A stretch of 64,000 bases of DNA from Diorhabda sublineata (Eukaryota; Arthropoda; Insecta; Coleoptera; Chrysomelidae), in assembly GCF_026230105.1 (NCBI RefSeq), contig NC_079482.1, positions 4,340,001 to 4,404,000 on the forward strand, read 5' to 3'. This document shows positions 34,080-46,469 of this stretch, one piece after another; position 1 is the first letter of the stretch; every line of letters starts with the position of its first letter. Both the position numbers and the translations under genes were made by a program. The notes under the pieces are model-generated. The model did no database searches. It saw only the letters and a list, made by a program, of their open reading frames with translations, and was not told the DNA's origin.

Positions 34080-34720
34080 GATTCGATTTCCACAGAAGAA
34101 ACAGCAGACCATTTCATCGTTTTATGTTGAGCAAGTCTTAGAGTTTGCCTAACGACGTAAAAATGTTCAAGCCATGATGCCTGATTCGTTTTTCCAAAGA
34201 TAAAGACGACTTTTGGTAGCTTTAAATGAGACACGACGGGTTCATCACTTATGTCCCTAACCGCTCACTACCCTACAATGGATTCCTGGACACACCGGAG
34301 CGAGGCAAGCCCTTCGTGGGACCCGAAACTTTCTGTGATATCAGCTACAGAACAATAGAAAAAGCACTGGAACAGAATGTAGATAGGACCAAAACCATTT
34401 ATTGGGACAACCTTCAGAAGCTGACTCTTCTGGGAAACTATAACTAGAGTAGATCTGCTGAATGTATCAACCTAAAAAAGAATATTAACAGGAGTTCTAT
34501 CGGGGTACTGTCTCCTCGACAAACACCTGAAGTGAAACACTCAGGAACTCCAGAGCACTACACCTGGGAGCGCTTGAAATAGAAGACGAAGATCTCGGGC
34601 AATTAAAGCCATCCCACATTCTAGACTTTTTAAAAGGAGTGCGATCAATGTAAACACGGAGTTCTTCTTTGGGTCGCAGTGTATACGAGACCCCACATCT
34701 ATATATACATAATTTTGAAA
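34080..34720 (+). pseudogene. LINE 3' end with RNase H remnant
   Basis: Across three frames the plus strand reads LQWIPGHTGAR (RNase H signature near the conserved His), FVGPETFCDISYRTIEKAL and IYWDNLQKL. It then shows a decayed Cys/His region and ends LEIEDEDLGQLKPSHILDFL with KGVRS. This is the end of ORF2 in Loa/I/R1-related LINEs that carry RNase H. It is probably the same element family as the fragment at 10080-10850, whose recovered part lies earlier in ORF2. The apparent 73-aa frame at 34226-34447 is just the best-kept piece. Confidence 0.72.
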
Positions 34721-34729
34721 CAGAAGAGA

Positions 34730-37700
34730 CCTAAAATCAAGAAGATTTACATAAACACATACAATCGGTCACTACCCAACTAGATTTATTCACAAAAATC
34801 GACATCCTGTATAACTAATGACTACAGAGTTGTTTTTTGAACATTTGATAGTTCATTTGAAACTTAGACACGCTCTAAAATATCATCACGTTTTATCTGA
34901 ATGAATGAAAATACTTATCATAACCATACGTAATTTTTTATAATGGTACTTTTTTTCCATGGTCAATAACCGTTACAAAACCTGACCTTATCCTCGATAT
35001 TTACCAGTAAGATTATTTAAAATTCAAACAAACCATTTCAAAAATGACTTTTTCCGAAAAATAGAATATAATGGTAGGTATATCAATGGAATTAACATCA
35101 TAAAACGTATATGCTCAAGGTGATTCTGATTGGTTAATAGTTGTTAGCCCATTATAAAAGAACCAATTAAAAAAGTAAATACCAAAAATTGCATCACAAT
35201 GTTTGTATAGAATCGTTGTACATAAATTTAAAAATAATTATTTCATAAAGTAACGTTATAAACAATTGTATAAATAACATTAAAAAGTAAAATTTTAATT
35301 ATTTCATACCGTAATAATAATTGAAATCAGCTGAATAAAATTGTTTATTTATTATTATTGGCTACTTCAGAACATAACCTAAAAAGTCTTTGCTTATTTT
35401 CGAGTGAGCTTTTAAGGTGTTTCTTTGTGATCTGCATTTAGAAAATTGTTTCTATACCTAAAGCATAGTTTTAAGACTCCAAAATGAGTAGTTTTCTTGT
35501 GAATTGAGATACCGAGAGCCCGGAAGTTATAATTAGATACAAACAAAAAATAGTCTTGGTGAACAATATAGAGTCCTGTTTAGTTTTACTCACTCAGACT
35601 TAAATATCAATCCAATGTAATTCACATATCCCAAATTACAACGGAAATTATAAAAAAGACAAAAGTAAGCTCTTATTCTTCTATTCTTACACGTGGAAGT
35701 TCTTTTCATTTAGTTTTTTAATCAAGAACTTTGTATAGACGTTTGTCTCTAACATAATTATTATTAAACAACGTTTTACAACATAAAATACAATTTTAGC
35801 ATTTACCATCATGCTGCCTATTGTAAAGATTGATTTTGATATTAACTTGACATTCTGCTGCAATTGCCTATTGATGCAATCCATCTAGAAGAACTAAAAG
35901 TATCGCTAAAACCAGGCTTTCATTTTTTTCTTTTGACCAAGGATGAGCAATCAAGTTGAAAACATTGTCACCAAAAGAGCTGATGCAACCCAATGAGATA
36001 CCTGACATAGTCGTTGTGGGAGTTTTACAAATTTAAACATAATAAAAATACTTATAACTAACACTAACAGAGTAGTGAATTTAGAAGTTTTGAATGTTTG
36101 AATTCATACGAGTTTGAGCACAAAAGTTGAAATAATGAATTACAAAAACTAAAACATCAAAATGCAACGGATTCTAATAGACCTAAAGAACGATGTCTTG
36201 AATATACTAATAAACAAGAAAGCTTTCGATTCAGAGACTCATAATTTGTTGATTAAAACTCTAAACAAGTAAATAGAAACAAAACTAGAACATAATAAAA
36301 CACAAATCCTATCGGACCAAAGAAGATGTAAATTACATCTATAACCAGTTGCAGCAAATTTCTTTATAGTTTTTAACTACATCTTCTAATTATAACTCCT
36401 TTGGAATAGTTATATGGATCCGAATGGATTTGGAAGCAATGATTAGAGAGGTCAGAACAGAATTTAGAAAATAAAGAAAGTATTATCGAAAAGTGTTTGT
36501 TTAAAGAATAACTTTACCTTGAGAAAAATTTAGCATGAGCTCTAAAACATTAAAATGCAACTGAAAACTCATTTGGGTCAAAGAATTTGAAAAACACTTC
36601 TGTAATCATTTGTAGGAACTTAACTCAATAAATATCATCGGAGTCGTAAATATTCATGCGTTTCATCACTCCTTTGGTATAACCAAATGGATTTTGAGGA
36701 TTTTGAACAGAAAAATCAGAAAGTATTTTGAGAAATACTTCTATTACCAATTGCAGCAAACTTTACTCAAGAAATTACACAAGTTGTAACATGTAACAAC
36801 AGGCGCAATATCTCTTTAAAAATAAAAAAAATAATCCGGGGAAGCTCTAATAATTGACCTCTAGATAACAAAAAATACAAATGCAAAAGATAAATATGCA
36901 AAGTAATAAAAGAAATGTGACATTATCAAGAAATCAACATCGTTATAAATTTTTTTCTAAAAAATTAAGTAATGTAGAAATCTGTAATATTAAATGCGAC
37001 AAACATCGTTGAAGGGGACTGAAACGATGAATAATATCATTAAAAATATTTTTTTGCTACATAAAACTCAAATTTATATGAAGAGTTTCCTTATTTAATT
37101 ATTGAATGAGATAATTTTAATTTATTCGAATTTCTATAAATATTGTATAAACTATTATTTAGTTCAAAACCCATGCGATTATAAAAAAATGAATTCAAGA
37201 CTCACCAATTATTGAAATAGAAAAAAAAAACAAAAACACTACCACTTGAAATTTAATCGGCCACCACTAGAACTCCGCAGCATTTGGCAACGAATTTGTA
37301 AAGATATACCATCAAATACAGCTCACAATAAAAGAAGATAAAAGAGGGGATAATCTAAGTAATATGGAGAAGGTTATACTTGGGATTTACCAGAACAAAC
37401 ATCGTAAAGATGAACGAAAGAAGTAGCCGCAGAAATTCCGAATCACCGGAAACTAATTACACTGATACACATTTTCGTTAATTTTACGGTTGTACTACTA
37501 TTGCACACACGAAATTATCATAGGTATGAATCAGCTTTGTATTTTTTTTTTTCATTCATTCACGTTAACTTGCTTATGCCATCAGAAACAAGTACAAAAT
37601 ATTTTTGATTGAGTATAACTGTAGTTAATACAGTTTCATAGAGTAAATTTTGAAGTAGAAAACAATATTTTGAAAATAAATTTTTCTTCTTTTGGTACTG

Positions 37701-37945
37701 ATCAACTTGATTTCACTTCGATCAATTCACAATATTGAAAATTCAGGAGCAACTTTGGTTCATCTGGAGTGAGCTAGTTGCAGTTGCTTTTAGGAATCCT
37801 CCCTGGAAATACGCCATTTCAATTTTCGGACTAGATTAAACCAGTTATATAAACCATTTGTTTTATATTAATGTATAATTCCTTTTTATTTTAAAATTTG
37901 TGCGGAAATAAGATATTTTTTATCACGACAGACATCAATCACTTG
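34730..37945. other. Gene-poor AT-rich desert, about 3.2 kb
   Basis: No coding frame, transposon motif or tandem array could be identified. Loosely repeated phrases such as 'ATTGCAGCAAA' and 'AAAATGCAAC' between 36160 and 36780 hint at very old duplications, but I cannot define units. Confidence 0.4.
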
Positions 37946-37949
37946 AATA

Positions 37950-38998
37950 CAGGGTGTTTCGGAACTTGATGCGAAAAATTCGGGAGTGTAGGCCTTTAAA
38001 CTTACTTATATTTAAGTATACAATTTAAATTATTAATTCGAACATTATGAATTTTTGAATTATGAATACGTGTGTCCATGTAGTGTGTTTGACTGAGTAA
38101 ATAATTCTACAGTACTACCTGAAGGCCAGGGGCGGCTCATGCCCAATAGTTACCAATCAATGACTTTTATAAGGACAACCTGTACAGTTTAAAGAGAACA
38201 AACATTAATTTTTCAATCGATTTTTTAACAAAAAGGTACTCTTTATGAACTTATATAAAATCTATGGCTTAGGAGGTGTATATGCCAAGAAAATCGTTAT
38301 CAATAAAATAATTCTGGAAAAAATTGTAATTATTTATCGAAAATACTTACAGGAGGTAGTATATTCCTCTAAACATTCGCAGAGACATGTGGTTTATGTA
38401 CGATGGAGCCCCTTCCCCACTTCCTAAATGATGTAAAATATCATCTTAATGACATTCTTCCTAATAGGTTGGTTGGTCGGAGAGGTCCATTTGCATGGCC
38501 ACCATATTCCCCTGAATTGAATACAAGCAACGAAATAATCGATAGAATAAACTTCCATTGTGACGCTATATGGCAGAATCTTGGAATGTTCTTCCATGTT
38601 TAAAGAAATACACTTTGTAGACTACGAGAGTGTGTAGAAGTGCATGGTTCCCACTTCGAACATTTATTAAAGTTTTCTTTTGTTTTTATTTGATGATGTA
38701 GGCTAACCAACTAAATTTTTCTACTTTTCAATTTTTCCCGAAGTAACTAACACGATGTTCGACAGTATGCAGTTCAATTAGAAATGTTTGATCATGTTTT
38801 AATACCACCTGGACGTATTTTTAATAAATAATTACAATGTATGATGATTTTTTTCAGAATGTCTCTCTGTGGTAAACGAACAATCTAAAAACCATAAATT
38901 TTATCGAGTTAAACAAAGAGTAATTTTTTGTTAAGAAAACGATTGTTTAATTCATCTAAACACTCCCAAATTTTTGGCATCAAATCCAGAAATAACTG
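37950..38998 (+). mobile_element. Degenerate Tc1/mariner (IS630-like) element with both terminal repeats
   Basis: The left end CAGGGTGTTTCGGAACTTGA (37950) is inverted at the right end (about 38961-38998, CACTCCCAAATTTTTGGCAT ... CTG). The element is flanked by TA on both sides, the Tc1/mariner target duplication. It is only 1049 bp long, so it is internally deleted. The remaining transposase (38396-38660) reads MYDGAP, then after a frame change PHFLNDVKYHLNDIL, WPPYSPELN and a C-terminal LRECVEVHGSHFEHLL. The D-G-A-P-x-H and P-P-x-S-P-E/D-L-N motifs hold two of the catalytic acidic positions. A second copy of its left half lies at 47254-47680. Confidence 0.8.
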
Positions 38999-39479
38999 TA
39001 GACATAAATACTCACAAAAACAGTTTAGGGCATTCTAAGAAAACAGCTAATTCACGTCAAAATGGCAAACGTACGGTATATAATCGATTTCAACCATGAT
39101 TTTTGAAGTTTGCTCGTGCTTTATACCACATGTATTTGATTCAAATGAAATAGAGTTATGCTGGGCCTTAATTTCAACGAGTTCTGAAAGAAACTGCGCA
39201 TTTATTCGTGCCTTTCAGACTATTCACAACATTTTTTTTTAATACCGACTTATCGCACTTCAACAGCAAATAGTTTTGCTGGGAAACTTTCACCTCCACT
39301 GCGGGTTCCTGCGTCGCGGTGGGGCTCGGTTAGTCGCTATTATCTGAAACTCCGCTCATTAATCATTATGGCACCATTAACAAATATTTCTTCATAATGA
39401 TGAGCTGTCTTTCTGTGATTCCTTCTTTTCTGTTTTGCTCCCTACGTCTCCCTTCCCCTGCTGCATGCAGGGATGAGGA

Positions 39480-41240
39480 GTTCGGGTCTATTTATTATCT
39501 TCTAATGTTGCTGTGTGTTTGGACCTCTTTGTCTATTGTCCTGTTCCTTTCTTTTTAGAATTTTTTCCACCATACTCTCAACGGCTTTCCATTTAAAATC
39601 TGCTTCCATCATGATCTGCACTATATTTTCTGGTCGTAACTCAGCTCTTACTGTTATTTCAGACAAGTTTCTAATATCCGCCTACGCAGGACATCTGAAA
39701 ATTGTGTGCTCTGCATTATCTATCTCCGAGCTACAGTATAGGCAGAGGTCATTTTCAGCTTTACCTATTCTCCTAACATAACTTTGGAAGGAGCCATGGG
39801 CTGTCATTGTTTGGGTCAAATAGTATCCAATTTCACCACAGGATCTCTTATACAACGGCGTAATATCTGGTAGCAGTTTGTGAAGCCACACACGTCCTTG
39901 TCACTGGCGTTCCATCTATTTTGCCATTTCTGTACCGTTTCTTTTCGAAGAGCCTTTTTCTCACCTGCTGTCATTCCTATCGCTCTCGATCTCTCTTCAA
40001 CTAGAAGATCTATAGGTATTATTCGTGCAAGTACTCTTGCAGCCTCGGTTGAGATTGTACGATAGCCCCTGCATATTCTCAGCGCTACTTATTTATATTT
40101 GTTAATCTCTAGAACACTACCCCAGATTGGAGCTGCGTATGATAGTATAGATTCCGCCACGCACCCCAGAATCCTCCTTTTTGCTTAGACGACTGAGAGC
40201 AGAAACTGTAACGTTCGCCTTGTTACTCACATATCTGAGGTGTTCAGTGAACTTGAGGCTTCTGCCTATGGTTACACCTAGGTATTTCACATGGTTCTTT
40301 GGGTGAATGGCGAGACCTCCGATCTTAAGTTCTATTGGGCCATGACGTTTTTTCCCAACTATCATCACAGCTTCTGTTTTCTCGGGAGCTATCTTAAGTC
40401 CAACTGACCTCATCCAAGCTTCTATTTCTTCCAGAGCATCATTACACCTTTCCATTAGAACTTGTTCTGTTTTGGCTTTGATCATGACTGCGAGATCATC
40501 TGCATAGGCCACTGTCGATACTCCTTCTATTAGTCCTAAGTTTAAAACCCCATCATAGATAATGTTCCACAGCAATGGGCCCATAACACTACCTTGTGGC
40601 ACTCCAGCTGTAATGGGTACCATCTCATCCTCCTCTATACGGAGAGACCTGCTAGAAAGATAACTGCTCACCATTCTTAGGATATAAGGAGATATGTCCC
40701 TCCTCTCCAGTTCACCTATGATCTGCTGCCAGTTTGCTGTGTTAAACGCATTTTGAACATCCACTGTAACAAGTGCACACAATTGTCTATTTCTAAAGGT
40801 CTTCTGCAGCTCTTCTCTCGCAAAGTTGCAAACACTTTCTATGGCATTTACTGTAGACATACCCTTTCGAAAACCAAATTCCCTGTTGGAAAGATTTTGC
40901 TCGTGTTCAAGCTCTTTGCGTATCCTTTCTGATGATAGTAAGTGTTCTAGGAGTTTACCTAAGGTGTCCAGTAAGCATAAGGGTCTAAAGGATGATGGGC
41001 TAGGTCCGTCCTTATTAGGTTTCCGTAGTAGTTCCAGCCTAGCCATTTTCCAGCAAGTAGGGAAGAGGCCCTCTCTAAGAAGCGTGTTGAACATTTTCAG
41101 TAAGTATTCGGGTGCTAGTTTTACCACTAGTTTGACTACCTCTGAAGGGAAGTCATCTGGACCTGCCGCTTTACCTGGTTTCAATTTATTTGCTGCCTCT
41201 TTAAGGCTACACTGCATAGTCCAAAAAAAGCCAACAAATC
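39480..41240 (-). pseudogene. R1-type LINE, reverse transcriptase to C-terminal zinc knuckle
   Basis: The minus strand is open from 41331 to 40117. LINE homology starts at about 41220 with LKEAANKLKPGKAAGPDDFP (RT start). It continues through FRPLCLLDTLGKLLE, FGFRKGMSTVNAIE, VTVDVQNAFNTANW (motif A), GVPQGSVMGPLLWN (motif B) and AYADDLAV (motif C). After frameshifts near 40117, the C-terminal CLYCSSEIDNAEHTIFRCPA knuckle lies at about 39760-39685. The about 40 codons before the homology are flanking sequence, so the element is 5'-truncated and lacks the endonuclease. A 3'-UTR-like GC-richer tail extends to about 39290. Confidence 0.92.
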
Positions 41241-41635
41241 CTCGTTTCCAGATAGAATTTTCGCTCTTCTTCAAGTAACAACTCTTTAAGAAGGCTTTAA
41301 ACTGAAAATAAAGAATTCGAAAAAGCAACAAATAATTTCACAAAGCAAATAAATCTGAGCACAGAAACTTACGGCAAAAATATTTGTTTACCCCACGGCG
41401 GTCATTTTTAAATGAGCATCAGCTCATTTTGACAATTCGTGTCAAAGTAATCGCACGTCGTTTTTTGATAAACCACGTCCTTGTAACCCGAAAACGGCTA
41501 CCACGAAGGAGACGTAACGAAAATCTTGTATTGGCAGATCGTGTGTGTCATGAAAGCTGTTTCGCGATGGGTACCGCATTGACTCAATCTGAACAACAAA
41601 GAAAACAATATGAATTCTAATTTTATCTGTCCAAT
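41240..41635. other. Spacer with a short palindrome
   Basis: AAATGAGCATCAGCTCATTT (41410-41429) is a perfect inverted repeat with 8-bp arms. The plus frame 41384-41620 (78 aa) has no recognised motif and is not called as a gene. Confidence 0.35.
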
Positions 41636-41639
41636 AATT

Positions 41640-42110
41640 ATTTAAGAGTTCTAGGATTAGTTGGACGATACGGAGCGTTGTGCACTTAGGTCTTCTGATA
41701 GGTCCATAGTGCCCCAATTAGACCTACAAAAGGCTAATGTGCTCTAAAAAGCTAATCAAGCGCCTTGGTTTGAACCTTTCAGCGTCATTAGTCAAACTGT
41801 TAGGTTTCCCTATGCGATCTAGCGTTTCTTCCTTCTCTATGCACTAGCAACATTCCGAATCATCATGTCGCAGTGACTAGTGGAATTTCGTCTCGCTTTA
41901 AGTAGAGCAGTTGATTGGTAAGAGGTCCATCTATGTGTACCAAGTATTTCTATCCACATCCGCAGAGTTTGTTGAGCGAGCGGCCTATTCAAAGTTGTAA
42001 TATGTACACCAATGGGTTCTGGGCTGATTGGTGATTTTGATGATCCCAACCTCGTCGTTACCTGAATGATTGGGCACCCAAACAAGCTGTCACCCAATAA
42101 CTCTTATAGG
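41640..42110 (-). pseudogene. LINE 3' end, copy 1 of a family shared with 61.9-62.3 kb
   Basis: The minus strand reads MWIEILGTHRWTSYQSTALL, a decayed Cys-containing 'C-x-E-K-E-E-T-L-D' segment, then KPNSLTNDAERFKPRRLISF and LEH. The 3' UTR 'LGHYGPIRRP' stretch follows (about 41705-41680). Nucleotide identity with 61885-61910 (CTTCTGATAGG-CCATxGTGCC) shows that both are copies of one element. Stops and frameshifts are present. Confidence 0.65.
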
Positions 42111-42114
42111 ACTT

Positions 42115-43280
42115 TTTGCTTTCCAGCACAAGCCTAGAACACATCGTTTCAGCACAATGATCAGTACATTTTGGACATGATAGTTATATAGATTGTCTCA
42201 GTTTATTCACCCCATTACAGTACATTTATTTTTTCTTTAACAATTATCAAAAAGCCCAATATTCCTTAACATTCTACCAATGACGAGGCAGATCTCATTC
42301 AGTACCTTCAGTTGTGTTCATTTGTTTCAATGTAGTGCTTTTTCAGGACAACGAAACCGTGGTATTTTGAAAAATAAACTTTTCCGAATAATAAAATGTT
42401 AAAGATAAAAATTTCGTTGCAAAACATAGTAAAGTTTATCATATCAATTTATTATATCACAAACATTAAATTGTTTTACATTTAATTGAGTAAATATTGA
42501 TATTCTTAATTCTGTGTGAAATTTGATCTGATTAGATCACTAAAACTTTTACTACAAACAGTATACAATGTGGCCAAACAAAAAACGTAAAAAGTACAAT
42601 CATCAGAAACACATGAGCTTTGGTTACCAGAAGCACTTTTTGTACAGAGAAAATATAACTCATAGTTCCAATTTTTTAAAGTGGAAATACGTTTTAAAAG
42701 GAACTTGTTGACTTGTCATCAATTTGAGTCTTGCCAGTTGTCTAGTTTTGAATTGAAGAAGGGTTGGATTCTCCAAATATTAAAGATAACTAACGGACTA
42801 TATAGAAGTTTAGTTAAGCATCCAAATTAATACCCCAACTCTTCATTAGATGAGTTAGAGCTGACAACACTGCATTTTTGAATACTATGATGCTAAAGTA
42901 GTGAGTTCTGATTGCACTGCTATCACTGATTCGATGAGGACGCGTTATTCATGTGGGAGGAAGCATTTATTAGATTTGGCCCTGATATAGAAAATATTCC
43001 TCTGCAGAGCTGGAGTTGTGGGGATAGTGGACTGATGACTACTGTGATAGATTGAAATACAAAAGAAAAAAATAAAGTAATGTCTGACAAACAGAGTGCG
43101 GGTAAGCATGTGGTGGTCGTCCATTTGGCTGGTGGTTACAGGAAAACCGCAGATAAACCTGAAACAGCGACGTTGTGAAAGTTTTTTGTGTTATAACTAT
43201 TATATAATTTGGAAACTCGCATATGAAAGAAGATTTAGAAGTTAAACCCATACATAGAAAGGAGACAACGAGGATGGTGA
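42115..43280. other. Spacer without recognised features
   Basis: No frame with a known motif, no tandem repeat and no terminal repeat pair was found. The minus frames 43039-43251 and 43235-43471 overlap the LINE tail on the other strand and are ignored. Confidence 0.4.
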
Positions 43281-43289
43281 CTCCACGTA

Positions 43290-43470
43290 TAAATGGTGGA
43301 TAACATGGCGGCAGTTAAGAAAATTTGGGAAAGTAAAATGTTTGGAAAAAGGAAGACCACATGCAACATGTAAAAATCTTGAGGAGGGAAGGTCATGAAT
43401 CGAAGCAAAAAAGTTGGCTGACTGTAGAGAGGACTGACTGGAAAATTTTTATAAGGAATTAGCTTACTCA
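43290..43470 (+). pseudogene. RTE-like LINE, last about 55 codons
   Basis: The decayed plus-strand frame reads 'A-V-K-K-I-W-E-S-K-M-F-G-K-R-K-T', a decayed middle, then WLTVERTDWKIFIRN. This is the terminal 'A..KI...K..G.R..GRP...W.D.......DR..W' segment of insect non-LTR elements. It is short and broken. Confidence 0.55.
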
Positions 43471-43559
43471 TGTGAGTTTCAACAAATAGAATATTTTATA
43501 TTCAAAATATGTATGTAATTAGAACAAGATTTATTCAACTTTATCTAGCTAGATTTCTA

Positions 43560-44340
43560 CCTGACCAATGGTGCGAAGTTGGAAGTGAGGATGGCGCCAG
43601 CTAGTGTTCGTTGAAGAATGTTTGACTCCTTCTCCTTTGACTCCAGCAGTTGTTTCCTTGCTTGCCTATCTTGTGCCATCTTTTCGGCATAATGCAGTCT
43701 CATATTTATTAAGGGATTTGTTTGGTCTACTCATCTAGTTGGAGATCTGCCTCTTGGGCGTTTGCCTTCTACTTTTCCTTCTATGATACATTTCGAAAGT
43801 CTCTATTCGGTTTTTATCTACTTTCTTTAAAGTGCATGTTTCCGTCTATCAACTATCATTATTTTCGTTTTGAATTTTTTTATTTTTAAGCCATATTTTT
43901 CGCTGATAACATACAGTTTGGTCATAATTTCTGTTATTGCTGGTATGGTTGACGCTTTGGTCAGTGTATCGTCGGCGTAGCGCACTGATATTCCGTCTTA
44001 CTACTCATCTAGAACCTCTCTCACGACGTATTCGATATAAACTTTGAATACTCCCCGAGTAAGCCCCGTCGATTGGGACTTTCGCGCTGTTTTTCTGATA
44101 GAGGTTGCGCACTAGTTGAACCTGGTGCTTTGGCGTTCCCATTCCACCATTATAGTCCAAAGATAGTTAACTTTATCAAACGCTTCGTGATAATATACAA
44201 AACAGAGATACAGTGGAATAGTAAATTCTCCAGTCTTTTCAATAAGTTGTCTGATATTTAATATTTGTTCTCTTTTCCTGGCACAAAACCTGCTTGCTGC
44301 TCTGAAAGCTGTTGCAAAATAAATGGTTTGAGACGGTTAT
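43560..44340 (-). pseudogene. RTE-like LINE reverse transcriptase fragment
   Basis: From 44330 downward on the minus strand: LSEQQAGFVPGKRTN, a motif A remnant (DYHEAFDKVNY), IEYVVREVLDE, and VRYADDTLTKAS at the polymerase core (about 44000-43970). Next come LYVISEKYGLKIKKFKTKIM, then the C-terminal IEGKVEGKRPRGRSPTRW with MAQDRQARKQLL. There are several frameshifts and internal deletions, but the order is colinear. The N-terminal RT piece at 45560-45750 is the expected preceding part. Confidence 0.85.
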
Positions 44341-44708
44341 GTAAGATATGCAGGAAGAAATTACTAGCGGGAGAGATAAGAGAAACTGCAGTTGCTGCAC
44401 TTCACGGGCGAACCTTTTTTGGGGATCTGGGGATCCAATACATCTCTAATCCGTATTTCATGTTTCTCGATAATCCGAACCTGTACTTTTAGGCCTATTT
44501 CCCATAGAAATTATGACTAGATGTTCAGGGATTCCCCCAATTACCCTTCTATTTATATCTGGGACTCACATTAAACAGATGTGAAGCATTTTCTCTGTTT
44601 TTGTACGCTTTTGATCAGGGATATCTACATACATTGCTGGGATGTTTTATACTGCCATTTTAGGCGATATAAGTGGGTTTTTTTATATTAATATTTGCTT
44701 AAATAAAA

Positions 44709-44880
44709 ATGTCTCCTAGAAGAAAACACAAGACATTGTCCATAAAATAAAAAAGTGAAAATATTGAAAGACTTAACAAGGGAGAAAGTGGAAAAGTGTT
44801 GGCAGCTGAGTATGGGGCTGGAAGATCTACAATCTGTGACATAAAACATAAAAACATAAAAATCGACAGGTAGGATTAAT
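44709..44880 (+). pseudogene. pogo/Tigger transposase N-terminal fragment
   Basis: It reads MSPRRKHKTLSIK-stop-KSENIERLNKGESGKVL, then AAEYGAGRSTICDIKH. This is the first CENP-B-like helix-turn-helix of pogo/Tigger/jerky transposases. The Gln/Glu codon after SIK has become TAA. The reading is lost within about 55 codons. The rest of a pogo-type transposase lies at 46470-47235 on the same strand. Confidence 0.85.
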
Positions 44881-45013
44881 TTTAAAACAATTTTAGTGCT
44901 TTTCTTTGCACAGTTTGTACCTAAAAATTTGCATACAATCTAAAAATGAATTTTATTCTTTTGAGCAGTGTAAACACATCATAAATTGGACGTGAGGACT
45001 TTTGACATATTTC

Positions 45014-45229
45014 TAGGGCCGGATTAAGATAAGGCCCGGGGCTAAAATAATGACGGGACCCCCTTAAGGAATTCGAAAACCCGGAAAAATTCACAAAATA
45101 ATATCAATACGTTAGATTTGTGGTATCAACACATCAAAAAATACAGAATGATTTCCAAATGATGGGGCCCTCTTGGACCTGGGGCCCGGAGCTATAGCCC
45201 CCCAAAGCCCCTAGCTTAATCCGGCCCTG
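45014..45229. mobile_element. hAT-type MITE, 216 bp, with 8-bp target duplication
   Basis: The element starts TAGGGCCGGATTAAG and ends CTTAATCCGGCCCTG, giving inverted ends (14 of 15 match, the outer base differing). It is flanked by the perfect 8-bp direct repeat CATATTTC at 45006-45013 and 45230-45237. The interior is GC-rich near both ends ('GGCCCGGGGCT' left; 'GGGGCCCGGAGC' right) and AT-rich in the middle. There is no coding capacity. Terminal CAGGGCCGG-like sequence and an 8-bp duplication are hAT features, so this is a non-autonomous copy. Confidence 0.93.
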
Positions 45230-45559
45230 CATATTTCATTTAAATCAGATTGACAAGAATAATCATTGATATAACACTGTATTGCCACTAAATCAACATC
45301 TGACCAATATTTTAATATAAAATATAATACTAAGATATTAGTGGCACTAAAATACACTGCCCAAAGATGTGTAAAGCAAGCGAAAATTTCAAATTACTTT
45401 AAAAACTAATACATACCATTTTCTTACTTTTTTATACGTATATTTTTTAGTGTTACTTCTTCGTAATTACTGTTTTTTTTTTCACGTTTCATAATGAAGA
45501 TTTTGATAAAAAACAACTGCTTCGCTAATCTGAATCATCTTGGTTTTTTAGTTCGGATT

Positions 45560-45760
45560 ATCGAATCTGCACAGTATAAGGTTACAGATTTTGAGAAATA
45601 TTTCTATTCCCTCCTTGCCCAGAGCTTTTAAGACCTCTGCCGTTATTTGATCCGCACCTGGTAATTTTTTGTTTCCGAAAAGTTTTAAGGCATTTTCAAA
45701 TCCCGATCTTAGTATATCAGGCACTTGAGGGGTATTTATATCTTGTGGTAATTACCTTTG
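45560..45760 (-). pseudogene. LINE reverse transcriptase N-terminal fragment
   Basis: The minus strand shows a decayed 'P-x-x-P-D-I-L-x-x-x-F-E-K/N-A-L-K-L', then 'K-N-Y-Q-V/G-A-D-Q-I-T/N-G', then 'V-L-K-A-L-G-Q-G-G-N-R-N-I-S'. This is the opening of the RT domain ('APG.D.I..E.LK..G'). It may belong with the fragment at 43560-44340. Several changes of frame are needed. Confidence 0.62.
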
Positions 45761-45769
45761 TAAATTTTT

Positions 45770-46455
45770 TCACAATATACTTTCCAAACTTCTGCTATAT
45801 ACATGAACTAAATAGCGACGCTCTTTGACGTTGCCTTCAGTTTGGGTCTCAAGCCCAAACGAGGGTTGTTAAACCATTCTGATTAGACGTAATAACGTCG
45901 AAACTAGTCAGTGTTTACTAAGCGCGATTGAGAAAGTCAATATCGATTGACATCACGCTTTTCAGAGGAAATGTAATTCAATATTCGTCGAGGCATTAGC
46001 CAGGAAAGTAGTTGTTTTCTCCTTTGAATAAAGGCCGAATATATTTTCGAAATATTAAATTCCGAAATTATTTCAGAGGTGAAAAACTATACTTTCTACT
46101 TACACGTCCAGTATATACTATGTTTGTTCATTTGGGTATCAGAATTAAATCAATATTTTATGTATACAGATGAGTTATTACAGTTATTATACTTGGAATA
46201 TCTAGGGGACGGTCTGTTGTTTGCATATTGGAAATGCTATAAGGTAGAACGTAGTAATTCGGGACAAGTGGAACTCAGGCTTTTTCTACCAAGCGCATGT
46301 TTAGTTCGGGGGCATCTCGTGTACTATTCTAACCTATTTATAACCCTTTAATGCTCAGTAGTATATCTAGCCGGTAGCGTGTCTTTTCTAGCTGAACCTT
46401 CCCAGTGATCTTTAGATTGACGATTTACCTCGCAAGCTAAGCTAGCGAGTCATAG
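45770..46455. other. Spacer without recognised features
   Basis: The 90-codon plus frame 46079-46351 is Leu/Tyr-rich and has no recognised motif. A nearly palindromic segment, CTCGCAAGCTAAGCTAGCGAG, lies at about 46431-46451. Confidence 0.35.
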
Positions 46456-46469
46456 TTCTTTGTATTTTA

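Noticed and set aside
40826..41278. 150-aa plus-strand frame
   Set aside because: It is antisense to the R1-type reverse transcriptase, which has all the expected motifs on the minus strand.
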